DNA of 64,000 nt from PALSA-505 sp036495485. Lineage in GTDB: Bacteria; Actinomycetota; Actinomycetes; Streptosporangiales; Streptosporangiaceae. This document shows positions 40,874-51,205 of the stretch, in pieces; position 1 is the first letter of the stretch; each line of letters begins with the position of its first letter. A model generated the notes under the pieces. That model searched no databases. It saw nothing but the letters and a program-made list of their open reading frames with translations, and was not told where the DNA came from. Where the stretch lies: positions 3,112 through 67,111 of the forward strand of contig DASXMU010000107.1 in NCBI GenBank assembly GCA_036495485.1. Reading direction: 5' to 3'. A program made the translations under genes and the position numbers.

Positions 40874-43800
40874 GTGGAAGACCAGGAGCGGCTGCTCGAC
40901 TACCTACGGCGGGTCACCGCGAAGCTGCATGACACCCAGCAGCGGCTGCGGGAGGCGGAACGCGGCCGGGCCGAACCCGTCGCCATCGTCTCCACCGCCT
41001 GCCGCCTGCCCGGTGGAGTGCGCGGGCCGGAGGACCTGTGGGAGCTGGTCAGCACCGGACGCGACGCCGTTGGGGAGGCACCGGCCGAACGCGGCTGGGA
41101 CCTGCTGACGGCCGGATCCGTCACCACCCGTGGCGGCTTCCTGGACGACGCGCTCCGGTTCGACGCGGCCTTCTTCGGGATCAGCCCACGGGAGGCGCTG
41201 GGCATGGACCCACAGCAGCGGCTGCTGCTGGAGGTGGCCTGGGAGGTGATGGAGCGGGGCCGGCTTGACCTCACCGCACTGCGGGGCAGCCGTACCGGCG
41301 TGTTCGCGGGGGTGATCGACGAGGGCTACGACACCCGGCTGGGGGCCAGCGCCGCCGAGGTGGACGGCTACATCCTGACCGGGAGCACGACAAGCGTCGC
41401 CTCCGGCCGGGTGGCCTATGCGCTCGGCCTCGAAGGCCCGGCGGTCACCGTGAACACGGCCTGCTCGTCGTCGCTCGTGGCCATCCATCTCGCCTGCCAG
41501 TCGCTCCGGCTGGGTGAGTGTGACCTGGCGCTGGCCGGCGGGGCGCTGGTGATGTCCACCCCGTCCACGTTCGCGGAGTTCAGCCGCCAGGGCGCGCTGT
41601 CCGGCGACGGCCGCTGCCGCGCGTTCGCCGCCGACGCCTCCGGGTTCGGCCTGGCCGAGGGCGTGGCCCTGGTGCTGCTCGAGCGGCTGCCGGACGCCCA
41701 GCGGTCGGGGCACCCCATCCTGGCGGTGATCCGGGGCAGCGCGGTCAACCAGGACGGCGCGAGCAACGGGCTGACCGCTCCCAACGGGCCATCCCAGCAG
41801 CGGGTAATCCACGCCGCACTCGCCGCGGCCGGGCTCACGGCCGGCCAGGTGGACGCGGTGGAGGCGCATGGCACCGGCACCCGGCTCGGTGACCCTATCG
41901 AGGCGCAGGCACTGGCCGCGGTCTACGGCCGCGAGCGCCCGGACGGACGGCCGCTGCTGGTGGGCTCGCTGAAGTCCAACATCGGCCACACCCAGGCCGC
42001 CGCGGGCGTGGCGTCGGTGGTGAAGATGGTGGAAGCGCTGCGCCGCGGCGAGCTGCCGCCCACGCTCCATGCGGCCACGCCCTCGCCGCTGATCGACTGG
42101 CCGGAAAGCGGCCTCGCACTGCTCACCGAGGCGACGCCCTGGCCACGGACCGGGCTGCCCGCCCGGGCGGGGGTCTCCGGCTTCGGCATCAGCGGCACCA
42201 ACGCGCACCTGATCCTGGAGGCGGCCCCAGAGCCGGCCGGCCCTGGGCACGCTGACCCGGAGCAGACCAGCCCCGCCCAGACCGGTGCCTCTGAGGCCGT
42301 TCTCTCTGCGGCGGATGGCGAGTCCGGCCCGGTCGCCTGGCCGCTGAGCGGGCGGGACGAGGCCGCGCTGCGAGCCCAGGCCGAGCGGCTGGCCACCCAC
42401 CTGCGGGCGCACCCCGAGCTGCGCCCGGTCGACGTCGGCTACTCCCTGGCCGCCACCCGGGCCGCGCTGCCGCACAGGGCCGTCCTCGTCGGCGACACGC
42501 GCGAGGAGCTGCTCGCCGGGCTGCGGGCGGTCACCCGCGGGCGGGTCGGGCGCGCGTTGGTGCGGGCCACCGCGCCCGCGGTGGAACCGGGGGAGGTCGC
42601 GTTCGTCTTCCCCGGCCAGGGGCCACAGTGGGCCGGGATGGCGCGGGAGCTGATGGACGCCTCGGCGTCGTTCCGTGCCCGGCTGACGGACTGCGCCGAC
42701 GCCCTGGACGCGTACGTCGCATGGCCGGTCCTGCGGGTGCTGCGCGGTGAGGTGGACGCGCCGCTGGAGCAGCCCGACGTGGTGCAGCCCATGCTGTTCG
42801 CCGTGATGGTCGCCCTCGCCGGGGTGTGGCGGGCCAACGGGGTGGCGCCTGCGGCCGTGGTGGGCCACAGCCAGGGGGAGATCGCCGCCGCGTGCGTCGC
42901 GGGCGCGCTGAGCCTGGACGAGGCCGCCCGCGTGGTGAGCCTGCGCAGCCGCGTAGTCATGGAACTGTCCGGCACCGGCGGGCTGCTGTCGCTCGCCATG
43001 TCCGAGGCCGAGGCACGGGAGCGGCTGCCACGCTGGGACGGCGAGCTCGACATCGCGGTGGTCAACAGCCCTCGCTCGGTCGTGGTGGGGGGCGCGCCAG
43101 GCGCGGTGGAGGAGCTGCGCGCCGCCTGCGAGGCCGACGGGGTGCGCGCGCGGCGGGTGCTCGCGGATTACGCCTCTCACACCCCTCAGGTGGAAGCGGT
43201 GCGCGAGCGGCTGCACGAGGTGCTTGGCGTGGTGCGCGCCAGGCGCGGGGAGGTCCCGATCTACTCCACGGTGACCGGGGAGGTGCTGGACGGCTCGGAG
43301 ATGGACGCCGCCTACTGGTACCGCAACCTCCGCGGCATGGTGCGGTTCGAGGCGGCGACGCGGCGGCTGCTGGCTGCGGGGCATCGCACGTTCGTGGAGG
43401 TCAGCCCGCACCCCGTGCTCGCCACCCCGGTGGAGGAGACGGTGGAGGCGGTCGGCGCGGGCGGGGCGATCATCGTCGGCACGCTGCGCCGCGACGAGGG
43501 CGGCCCCGACCGGGTCCGGCGGTCCCTGGCCGACGCCTACGTGCGCGGCGCGGACGTGTCGTGGCGGGAGTCGCTGGGCCGGGCCGGGGGCCGGGTGGTG
43601 GACCTGCCGCCGACCGCGTTCCTCGGAGAGCATTACTGGCCGGATGCCCAGGCGGCCACCCCGCCCGGCGACGGGGCGGCGGACCAGGCCACCGCGGAGT
43701 TCTGGACCGCCGTCGACTCCGGGGACCTGGCCCGGGTCAGCCAGACGCTCGCGGTGCGGCCGGAAGCGAGCGCCGCGGAGCTGGTCACCGCGCTCGGCGG

Positions 43801-46800
43801 CTGGCACCGCCGCGCCGCCGCCGTGGCGGGGTGGCGTTACGCGGCAGACTGGACGCCACTGCCGCATCGGGCCGAGGCACCCCTGCAGCTGGCGGGCCGG
43901 TGGCTGGTCGTGATCCCGGCATCGCTGGCCGGGGGGCCACTAGCCGCCGGGGTGCGGGCGATGTTCGCCGCGGCTGGCGCCGCCACCGACCTGGTGACTG
44001 TCCCGGCGGACGGGATCGTGCCGCCGCTTGCGGCCGACGTGCCCGTGGCCGGGGCCCTGTCGCTGCTGGCGCTGGACACCACGCCACACCCGCGCCACCC
44101 GCACGTGCCCACCGGGCTGGCCGCCACGCTGGCGCTGGTGCGGGCCTGGGCCGCCGACGGGCCGGCGGCGCCGCTGTGGTGCGCCACCCAGGGGGCGGTG
44201 TCGGTAGGCCGGTCCGACCCGCTCACCCAGCCGGAGCAGGCGGCGGTCTGGGGGCTGGGCCGGGTCGCCGCACTGGAGCACCCCGGCCGCTGGGGCGGCC
44301 TGGTGGACTTGCCAGCGACCCCGGACGACCGGGCGTGGACGCGGCTGGCCCGGGTGATCGCAGGCTGGGACGGCGAGGACCAGCTGGCGGTGCGCGGATC
44401 CGGGGTGTTCGCGCGCCGGCTGCGGCGGGCCACGGCTACCGGGATGACCGGCCCGGACGGCTGGCAGCCGCGTGGCAGCGTGCTCATCACCGGCGGCACC
44501 GGCGCACTCGGCGGCCACGTCGCGCGCCACCTCGCCCGCCAGGGAGCCGAGCATGTGATGCTGGTCAGCCGGCGCGGACCGCGGGCACCAGGCGCGGATG
44601 AACTGGCCGGGGAACTGCGCACGCTGGGCACCCGGGTGTCCATGGCGGCCTGCGACGTCGCCGACCGGGAGGCGCTGGCGGCCATCGTCGATCAGTGCGC
44701 CGCGGCGGGCGCACCGGTTCGCACGGTGGTGCACACCGCGGGCGTGCCCACCACGCTGCCGCTGGCCGAGGCCACCGCCGACGACCTGGCCGGCGCGCTG
44801 GCGGGCAAGGTGGCCGGGGCCCGGCACCTGCACGAGATGTTCAGCGCCGCGGGCACGCTCGATGCCTTTGCCGTGTTCTCCTCCGGCTCCGGCGTCTGGG
44901 GCGCGGGCGGCCAGGGGCCCTATGCGGCGGCAAACGCGGCCCTCGACGCCCTGGTCGACTACCGCCGGGCCCAGGGGATGCCCGCGACCGCGGTGGCCTG
45001 GGGCCTGTGGCAGGGCGACGGCATGGCCGACGGCGCCACCGGGGTGGAACTGCGCCGCCGCGGCATGGTGCCGATGGCGCCGGAGCGGGCTGTGGCCGCG
45101 CTGGCCGATGCGGTCGCCCGGGGCGACGGCGCCGTCGCCGTGGCCGACATCGCCTGGAAGCCGTTCCTCACCGGGTTCCTCTCCGGCCGCCCCAGCTCAT
45201 TGTTCGACGCCATTCCCGAGGCCCGGGAGGTCAAGGCCGCGTTGACCGCCTCCGGCGGGACGGACAGCTCCGGGCTGACCGGCCGGCTTCGCCCGCTCGG
45301 TCCCGCACAGCGGCGCGACCTGCTGCGGGAGCTGGTCACCGAGCAGGCCACAGCGGTGCTGAACCTGCCCGACGCCGCGCCAGTGGCCACCGGGCGGGCC
45401 TTCAGGGAACTCGGGTTCGACTCGCTGACCGCCGTGGAGCTGCGCAACCGGCTGGCCGCCGCCACCGGCTTGACCCTGCCCACGACCGTGGTGTTCGATC
45501 ACCCCACCGTCGATGCGCTCGCCGCCCATCTGGGCCGCGAGCTGCTCGCGGGCCTCGACCCCGCCACGTCACCAGCGGCAGGCGCCGCCCCTGCCCCCGC
45601 CGTTGACGCCGCGGGGCCAGGGACCGCCGACGACCCGATCGCCATCGTCGGCATGGCCTGCCACTTTCCCGGTGGGGCCGACGACCCGGACGCGCTGTGG
45701 CGGCTGGTCGCCGCCGGCCTGGACGCCATCGAGCCGGTCCCCGCCGACCGGGGCTGGGACCTGGGCGAGGCGCTGCGCGGCCACCAGATAGAGGGCGGGT
45801 TCCTGGCCGACGCGGGCGCGTTCGACGCGGAGTTCTTCGGCCTCAGCCCGCGTGAGGCGCTGACCATGGACCCGCAGCAGCGCCTGGTGCTTGAGGCCTC
45901 CTGGGAGGCCGTCGAACGGGCCGGGCTCAACCCACGGTCGCTGCGCGGCACCCGCACCGCCGTGGTGACCGGCATCGTCTCGCAAGACTACGCCGACCTG
46001 CTTCGGGACGCCGCCGAGGCGGACGGCTTCCGGATCACCGGTGGCTCGGCGGCCGTGGTGTCCGGCCGGGTCGCCTACCTGCTCGGCCTGGTCGGCCCGG
46101 CGCTGACCGTGGACACCGCCTGCTCCTCCTCGCTGGTCGCGCTCCACCTGGCCTGCCAGGCGCTGCGCCACGGCGAGGTCGACCTCGCCCTGGCCGGCGG
46201 GGTCACGGTCATGGTCAGCCCGACCCCGTTCCTGGAATTCCACACCCAGCAGGGGTTGTCCTCCGACGGCCGCTGCCACGCTTTCGCCGCCTCCGCCGAC
46301 GGCACGGGCTGGGGTGAGGGCGTGGGCATGCTCCTGCTGGAGCGGCTGTCCGACGCACGGGCGCACGGCCGGGTGCCGCTGGCGCTGGTCCGCGGCTCGG
46401 CGCTGAACCAGGACGGTGCCAGCAACGGGCTCACCGCGCCGAACAGCCTCGCCCAGCAGAACGTGATCCGGGAGGCCCTCGCCGCCGCCGGGCTGACCGC
46501 CGGCCAGGTGGACGTGGTGGAGGCGCACGGCACCGCCACGCAGCTCGGCGACCCCATCGAGGCGCGAGCGCTGCTGGCCACCTACGGGCAGGAACGGCCC
46601 GCCGGGCGGCCGCTGTGGCTGGGATCGCTGAAGTCGAATATCGGCCACACCCAGGCCGCCGCCGGGGTCGGCGGGGTGATCAAGATCGTACAGGCGCTGC
46701 GCCACGGCACCCTGCCACCGACGCTGCATGTAGATGCCCCCACCCCCCATGTCGACTGGTCCGGTGGCGGGCTGCGCCTGCTCACCGGGCCGGTGGCGTG

Positions 46801-49800
46801 GCCGCGCGGCGAACAGCCCCGCCGGGCGGGGGTGTCCGCGTTCGGCATCAGCGGCACCAACGCGCACCTCATCCTGGAGGAAGGCCCCGCCGCGGCGGAT
46901 GTCACGACGTCCACACCCGGCCGATCCGCGGCGGCTGTCACCGCTGCCAAGGACGGAACTGCCGAGGCCGTCGCCGCCGAGGGCGGAGCGGGGGGCGGGG
47001 CCAGCGGCACCCGTCCGCCGGGTGGGCCGGTGCCACTGACCGTCTCCGGCCAGGGCCGGGCGGCGCTGGCCGCCCAGGCGGAGCGGCTGGCCGGCCATCT
47101 CGACGCCCGCCCCGGGCTCGCCCTCGGCGACCTCGGGCACGCGCTGGTCGCCACGCGGGCGCAGCTGGCCGACCGGGCGGTGGTGCTGGCCGCCGATCGC
47201 GCGGGGGCACGGGCCGCGTTGCTGGCGCTGGCCCACGGCGATGACCGGGCGCCCGGGGTGGTTACCGGCACCGCACGGGAGCGGCCGAAGCTGGCGTTGC
47301 TGTGCCCCGGTCAGGGCAGCCAGCGGATCGGCCTGGGCCGGGCGCTGCACACCGTGTTCCCCGGGTACGCCGTCGCGTTCGACGCGGTGTGCGCGGAGTT
47401 CGACCGCCACCTGGACCGGCCGCTGGCCGAGGTGCTGTTCGCCGCGCCAGGCTCCGCCGGGGAGGCGCTGCTCGACCAGACCGCCTACGCACAGCCCGCG
47501 CTGTTCGCTGTGGAGGTAGCGCTGGCCCGGCTGCTGGCGGACTTCGGCGTCCGCCCTGACGCGCTGGTGGGGCACTCGATCGGTGAGCTGGCCGCGGTGC
47601 ACCTGGCCGGAGCGCTTCCGCTGGCGGACGCCTGCGCGCTGGTCGCCGTCCGCGGCCGGCTGATGCAGGCGCAGCCGGCCGGCGGGGCCATGGTGGCGGT
47701 GGAGGCGTCCGCGGCGGAGGTGGAGCCGAGCCTGCTTGGCCGGGAGGACCGGGTCGCGCTTGCCGCGGTCAACGGGCCCCGCGCGGTCGTGGTCTCCGGC
47801 GACGCCGACGCGGTGGCCGAGGTCGCCGCCGACTGGCGGGGCCGGGGCCGCCGGACCCGGCAGCTGCGGGTCAGCCACTCCTTCCACTCCCCGCACATGG
47901 CCGCCATCGGTGACGAGCTGGCCCGCATAGCCGACGGCCTGCACTGGTCGGCGCCCGCGGTGCCGGTGGTGTCCAACCTCACCGGCGAGCCGCTCACCGC
48001 TGAGCAGGCGGCCTCGGGTGCTTACTGGGCACGGCACGTACGGGAGGCGGTGCGCTTCGCCGACGGGGTGCGCTGGCTGGCCCGGCACAGCGTGACGGTC
48101 GCGCTGGAGCTGGGCGGCGAGGGCACCCTCACCGGGCTGGTCGGTGACGCCGGGGCCGGCCCGGGACCGGCGGACCGGGGGCCGCTCGCCGAGGAGCTGG
48201 CGGGCGTCCCGGCGCTGCGGAGTCCGCGCCCGGAGGTGGAGGCGCTGTTGCAGGCGCTGTCGGAGCTGCACGTGCGCGGGGTCGCGGTGGACTGGGCGGC
48301 CGTGCTGACCGCCCTGGGCCATCAGCCCCCGGCCACCCCGGCGCCGCTGCCCACCACGGCCTTCCAGCGCAAGCACTACTGGCTCCGGCCGGCCCGCGGC
48401 GCGGTACGGTCCGCAGCCCGGGCCGATACCGGACCACCTGCCGCCGGACCCGGCCTGGACCGCCTGGACCACCCGGTGCTCACGGCGGCGCTGGCACTGG
48501 CCGACGAGGACGGCTGGGTGTTCACCGGGCGGCTGTCGCGCCGGGCCCAGCCGTGGCTGGCTGACCACGCGATCGAGGGCACGGCCGTGGTCCCCGGCAT
48601 CGCCCTGGCAGAGCTGGTCCTGCGCGCGGGCGCGCACCTGGGCTGCGCCCGGGTGGACGAACTGACCTTCCCCGCCGTGCTGGTACTGCCCGCCGACGGC
48701 GACGTCGAGGTCCAGGTGCGGGTCGGGCCGCCGGGGGAGGCGGACGCCCGGGCGGTGACCGTGCACGGGCGCCTGCCCGGCGCGCAGGCCTGGGTGCGCC
48801 ATGCCGACGGCCACCTGGTACCGCGGCGGCCGCTGCCGGCCGCTCCGGAACTGGCCGAGTGGCCGCCGCCCGGCGCGGAACCGGCCGGGGTGGAGGAGCT
48901 GTACGGCCGGCTGGCCGCCCGCGGCTACCCCTTCGGCCCCGCCTTCCGCAGCGTGCGCCGGTCCTGGCGGCGCGGCGAGGAGTGGTTCACCGAGGTGCGG
49001 CTGCCCGCGGATCACGAGCCGGACGCCGCGCGCTTCCACCTCCACCCCGCGTTGCTCGACTCGGCCGGGCACCCGCTGCTCGAGGCGTTCGCTGACACCG
49101 GGACCCACTACGACGGCGAGCTGCCCATCCTCTTCGCGCTGACCGGGGTCCAGGTCGACGCCCCGGGCGCGGCGCTGCTGCGGGCGCGGCTGGTGCCGCG
49201 CGGCCACGACACGATGGAGATGGTGCTGGCGGATGACTCCGGGCGGCTGGTCGCCCAGGTGGATCGCCTCACCGTGCGGGCGGTCGCGGCCCACCGGCTG
49301 GGCGGCGCCGCGCGCCTGCCGCAGGACGCCCTGTTCCGGCTGAACTGGACGCCGATGGCCGTGGCGCCGTCACCGCCGTCACTGGCGGGGCGCCGCGTCG
49401 TCATCGGCAGCGCCGCCGTGCCAGGCCCGGCGCTTCCGCTGCCCACGGACGTGGCGGCCTACCCCGACCTGGCGGCGCTCACCACCGCCCTCGTGGCAGG
49501 CGCCGTACCACCGGAGACGGTGATCGTGCCGCTCGCGCCCGCACCGTGGGAACCGGGCATCGCGGCAGGGGCGGCGGCCGCCGCCGTGCTGGACGCCGTG
49601 CGCTCGGCTCTCGGGCTGGTGCGGAACTTGCTCGCCGAGCCCCGGCTGCTGCGCTCGCGCCTGCTCGTCGTGACCACCGGGGCGGTGGCCGTGCACGCGG
49701 GCGAGTCCGGGGATCACGTGCCCGCCGCGGCGGTGTGGGGACTGCTTGGCTCGGCACAGGCGGAGCATCCCGGGCGGATCGTGCTCGCCGACGTGGACGG

Positions 49801-51205
49801 CCACCCCGCCTCGTGGCGCGCGCTCGCCACCGTTGACCGGCATGAGGAGCCACAGGTCGCGCTGCGGGCGGGCGCCCTGTGGAGGCCCCGTCTCACCCCG
49901 GCCGCCCCGGGCGGCGCAGGCATGCCCGCGGCCGGCCGCCGCAGCCCCGGCCCGGCACCGCGGCTCGCCCCGGAGGGCACCGCGGTGATCACCGGCGCCG
50001 GTGGCGCGCTGGCCGGCCAGGTGGCCCGGCACCTGGCGGTCGAGCACGGCGTGCGGCACCTGCTGCTGATCGGGCGGCGTGGTGCGCATGCCCCTGGCAT
50101 GTCCGCGCTCACCGCCGAGCTGGCCGCCCACGGTGCCCACGCCGAGGTTGTCGCCTGCGACGTGGCCGACGGGGTGGCCCTCGCCGCGGCGCTGGCGGCC
50201 GTGCCGCCGGAGCGGCCGCTCACGGTCGTCGTGCATGCCGCCGGTGTGGTGGATGACGCGCTGCTCGGGGAGCTGACCGGCGAGCAGGTGGAACGGGTGC
50301 TGCGCCCGAAGGTGGACGGCGCACTGAACCTGCTGGAGCTGACCCGGGACCTCCCCCTGGCCGACCTGGTGTGGTTCTCTTCGGCCGCCGCCTTGGTGGG
50401 CAACGCGGGTCAGGCCGCCTACGCCGCGGCCAACGCCGCGCTCGACGCGCTGGCGAGGCGCGGCCGGGCGGCCGGGCGGCCGGTCAGATCCCTGGCCTGG
50501 GGGCCGTGGGCGGCCCCGGACGGCATGGCCGGCCGGCTCGGCCCGGCCGCCGCCGAGCGCATCCGCCGGTTCGGTGTGGTTCCCCTCACCACCGCAGAAG
50601 GGCTCACCCTGCTCGACGCGGCCGCCGGGCTGCCCGACCCCGTGCTGCTGGCCGTGCGGGTAGACCGGGCGGCGATCGCCAGGGCCCGGCCGGGCCAGGT
50701 GCCGTGGCTGCTGGCTGGGCTGGCGCCCGCTCCGGCACAGGCCCGCCCTGGGCGGGCCGCCACCACGCTGCGGGAGCAGCTGGCCGCGCTGGATGAGGAG
50801 GAGCGCGCTCGTGAGGTTCTCCACCTCGTGCTGACCGAGGTCGCCCGCGTGCTCGGCCATGGGCGGCCGGATGAGGTCGACGCCCGCCAGCCGTTCCTCG
50901 ACCTCGGCTTCACCTCCCTGACCGCGGTGGAGTTGCGCAACGAGCTCAGCACGCTGACCCGGCTGCGGCTGCCGGCCACGCTCGTGTTCGAGTTCCCCAC
51001 CCCGGTCGCGCTCGCCCGCCATCTCCTCACCCAGCTGGCCGAAGACCCGCCGGCCGCCCCGGAGGCGGCCACCGCGCCACCACCGGCGCCCGCCCATCCG
51101 GCCGCACCCGGGCCGGAACTCCGCGTCCCCGCCCAGGGCCGGAACCAGGACGATCCGCCCGCCTCCGACGATCTGCCGCCCCTTCTCGCACTGGAGCCCA
51201 TCTAA
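40874..51205 (+). CDS. modular type I PKS 2: KS-AT-KR-ACP / KS-AT-DH-KR-ACP (cis-AT)
   Basis: A 3443-residue, two-module synthase. It starts at a GTG with the coiled-coil docking helix EDQERLLDYLRRVTAKL. Module 2: KS Cys197, AT Ser666 (GHSQGE, YASHT: methylmalonyl), KR near 1206 lacking LDD and with SGVWGAGGQGPY (A1-type) and ACP Ser1517, so a hydroxyl is left. Module 3: KS Cys1750, AT Ser2235 (GHSIGE, HSFHSPHM: malonyl), DH His2565 (HAIEGTAVVPG), KR near 3039 with VDD (B-type) but TGAGGALAG instead of GGTGxLG, and ACP Ser3348 in GFTSL, so an alkene is expected. No thioesterase is present. The stop overlaps the PKS3 start (TAATG). The chain is handed directly to PKS3. Confidence 0.96.
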   Translation: MEDQERLLDYLRRVTAKLHDTQQRLREAERGRAEPVAIVSTACRLPGGVRGPEDLWELVSTGRDAVGEAPAERGWDLLTAGSVTTRGGFLDDALRFDAAFFGISPREALGMDPQQRLLLEVAWEVMERGRLDLTALRGSRTGVFAGVIDEGYDTRLGASAAEVDGYILTGSTTSVASGRVAYALGLEGPAVTVNTACSSSLVAIHLACQSLRLGECDLALAGGALVMSTPSTFAEFSRQGALSGDGRCRAFAADASGFGLAEGVALVLLERLPDAQRSGHPILAVIRGSAVNQDGASNGLTAPNGPSQQRVIHAALAAAGLTAGQVDAVEAHGTGTRLGDPIEAQALAAVYGRERPDGRPLLVGSLKSNIGHTQAAAGVASVVKMVEALRRGELPPTLHAATPSPLIDWPESGLALLTEATPWPRTGLPARAGVSGFGISGTNAHLILEAAPEPAGPGHADPEQTSPAQTGASEAVLSAADGESGPVAWPLSGRDEAALRAQAERLATHLRAHPELRPVDVGYSLAATRAALPHRAVLVGDTREELLAGLRAVTRGRVGRALVRATAPAVEPGEVAFVFPGQGPQWAGMARELMDASASFRARLTDCADALDAYVAWPVLRVLRGEVDAPLEQPDVVQPMLFAVMVALAGVWRANGVAPAAVVGHSQGEIAAACVAGALSLDEAARVVSLRSRVVMELSGTGGLLSLAMSEAEARERLPRWDGELDIAVVNSPRSVVVGGAPGAVEELRAACEADGVRARRVLADYASHTPQVEAVRERLHEVLGVVRARRGEVPIYSTVTGEVLDGSEMDAAYWYRNLRGMVRFEAATRRLLAAGHRTFVEVSPHPVLATPVEETVEAVGAGGAIIVGTLRRDEGGPDRVRRSLADAYVRGADVSWRESLGRAGGRVVDLPPTAFLGEHYWPDAQAATPPGDGAADQATAEFWTAVDSGDLARVSQTLAVRPEASAAELVTALGGWHRRAAAVAGWRYAADWTPLPHRAEAPLQLAGRWLVVIPASLAGGPLAAGVRAMFAAAGAATDLVTVPADGIVPPLAADVPVAGALSLLALDTTPHPRHPHVPTGLAATLALVRAWAADGPAAPLWCATQGAVSVGRSDPLTQPEQAAVWGLGRVAALEHPGRWGGLVDLPATPDDRAWTRLARVIAGWDGEDQLAVRGSGVFARRLRRATATGMTGPDGWQPRGSVLITGGTGALGGHVARHLARQGAEHVMLVSRRGPRAPGADELAGELRTLGTRVSMAACDVADREALAAIVDQCAAAGAPVRTVVHTAGVPTTLPLAEATADDLAGALAGKVAGARHLHEMFSAAGTLDAFAVFSSGSGVWGAGGQGPYAAANAALDALVDYRRAQGMPATAVAWGLWQGDGMADGATGVELRRRGMVPMAPERAVAALADAVARGDGAVAVADIAWKPFLTGFLSGRPSSLFDAIPEAREVKAALTASGGTDSSGLTGRLRPLGPAQRRDLLRELVTEQATAVLNLPDAAPVATGRAFRELGFDSLTAVELRNRLAAATGLTLPTTVVFDHPTVDALAAHLGRELLAGLDPATSPAAGAAPAPAVDAAGPGTADDPIAIVGMACHFPGGADDPDALWRLVAAGLDAIEPVPADRGWDLGEALRGHQIEGGFLADAGAFDAEFFGLSPREALTMDPQQRLVLEASWEAVERAGLNPRSLRGTRTAVVTGIVSQDYADLLRDAAEADGFRITGGSAAVVSGRVAYLLGLVGPALTVDTACSSSLVALHLACQALRHGEVDLALAGGVTVMVSPTPFLEFHTQQGLSSDGRCHAFAASADGTGWGEGVGMLLLERLSDARAHGRVPLALVRGSALNQDGASNGLTAPNSLAQQNVIREALAAAGLTAGQVDVVEAHGTATQLGDPIEARALLATYGQERPAGRPLWLGSLKSNIGHTQAAAGVGGVIKIVQALRHGTLPPTLHVDAPTPHVDWSGGGLRLLTGPVAWPRGEQPRRAGVSAFGISGTNAHLILEEGPAAADVTTSTPGRSAAAVTAAKDGTAEAVAAEGGAGGGASGTRPPGGPVPLTVSGQGRAALAAQAERLAGHLDARPGLALGDLGHALVATRAQLADRAVVLAADRAGARAALLALAHGDDRAPGVVTGTARERPKLALLCPGQGSQRIGLGRALHTVFPGYAVAFDAVCAEFDRHLDRPLAEVLFAAPGSAGEALLDQTAYAQPALFAVEVALARLLADFGVRPDALVGHSIGELAAVHLAGALPLADACALVAVRGRLMQAQPAGGAMVAVEASAAEVEPSLLGREDRVALAAVNGPRAVVVSGDADAVAEVAADWRGRGRRTRQLRVSHSFHSPHMAAIGDELARIADGLHWSAPAVPVVSNLTGEPLTAEQAASGAYWARHVREAVRFADGVRWLARHSVTVALELGGEGTLTGLVGDAGAGPGPADRGPLAEELAGVPALRSPRPEVEALLQALSELHVRGVAVDWAAVLTALGHQPPATPAPLPTTAFQRKHYWLRPARGAVRSAARADTGPPAAGPGLDRLDHPVLTAALALADEDGWVFTGRLSRRAQPWLADHAIEGTAVVPGIALAELVLRAGAHLGCARVDELTFPAVLVLPADGDVEVQVRVGPPGEADARAVTVHGRLPGAQAWVRHADGHLVPRRPLPAAPELAEWPPPGAEPAGVEELYGRLAARGYPFGPAFRSVRRSWRRGEEWFTEVRLPADHEPDAARFHLHPALLDSAGHPLLEAFADTGTHYDGELPILFALTGVQVDAPGAALLRARLVPRGHDTMEMVLADDSGRLVAQVDRLTVRAVAAHRLGGAARLPQDALFRLNWTPMAVAPSPPSLAGRRVVIGSAAVPGPALPLPTDVAAYPDLAALTTALVAGAVPPETVIVPLAPAPWEPGIAAGAAAAAVLDAVRSALGLVRNLLAEPRLLRSRLLVVTTGAVAVHAGESGDHVPAAAVWGLLGSAQAEHPGRIVLADVDGHPASWRALATVDRHEEPQVALRAGALWRPRLTPAAPGGAGMPAAGRRSPGPAPRLAPEGTAVITGAGGALAGQVARHLAVEHGVRHLLLIGRRGAHAPGMSALTAELAAHGAHAEVVACDVADGVALAAALAAVPPERPLTVVVHAAGVVDDALLGELTGEQVERVLRPKVDGALNLLELTRDLPLADLVWFSSAAALVGNAGQAAYAAANAALDALARRGRAAGRPVRSLAWGPWAAPDGMAGRLGPAAAERIRRFGVVPLTTAEGLTLLDAAAGLPDPVLLAVRVDRAAIARARPGQVPWLLAGLAPAPAQARPGRAATTLREQLAALDEEERAREVLHLVLTEVARVLGHGRPDEVDARQPFLDLGFTSLTAVELRNELSTLTRLRLPATLVFEFPTPVALARHLLTQLAEDPPAAPEAATAPPPAPAHPAAPGPELRVPAQGRNQDDPPASDDLPPLLALEPI

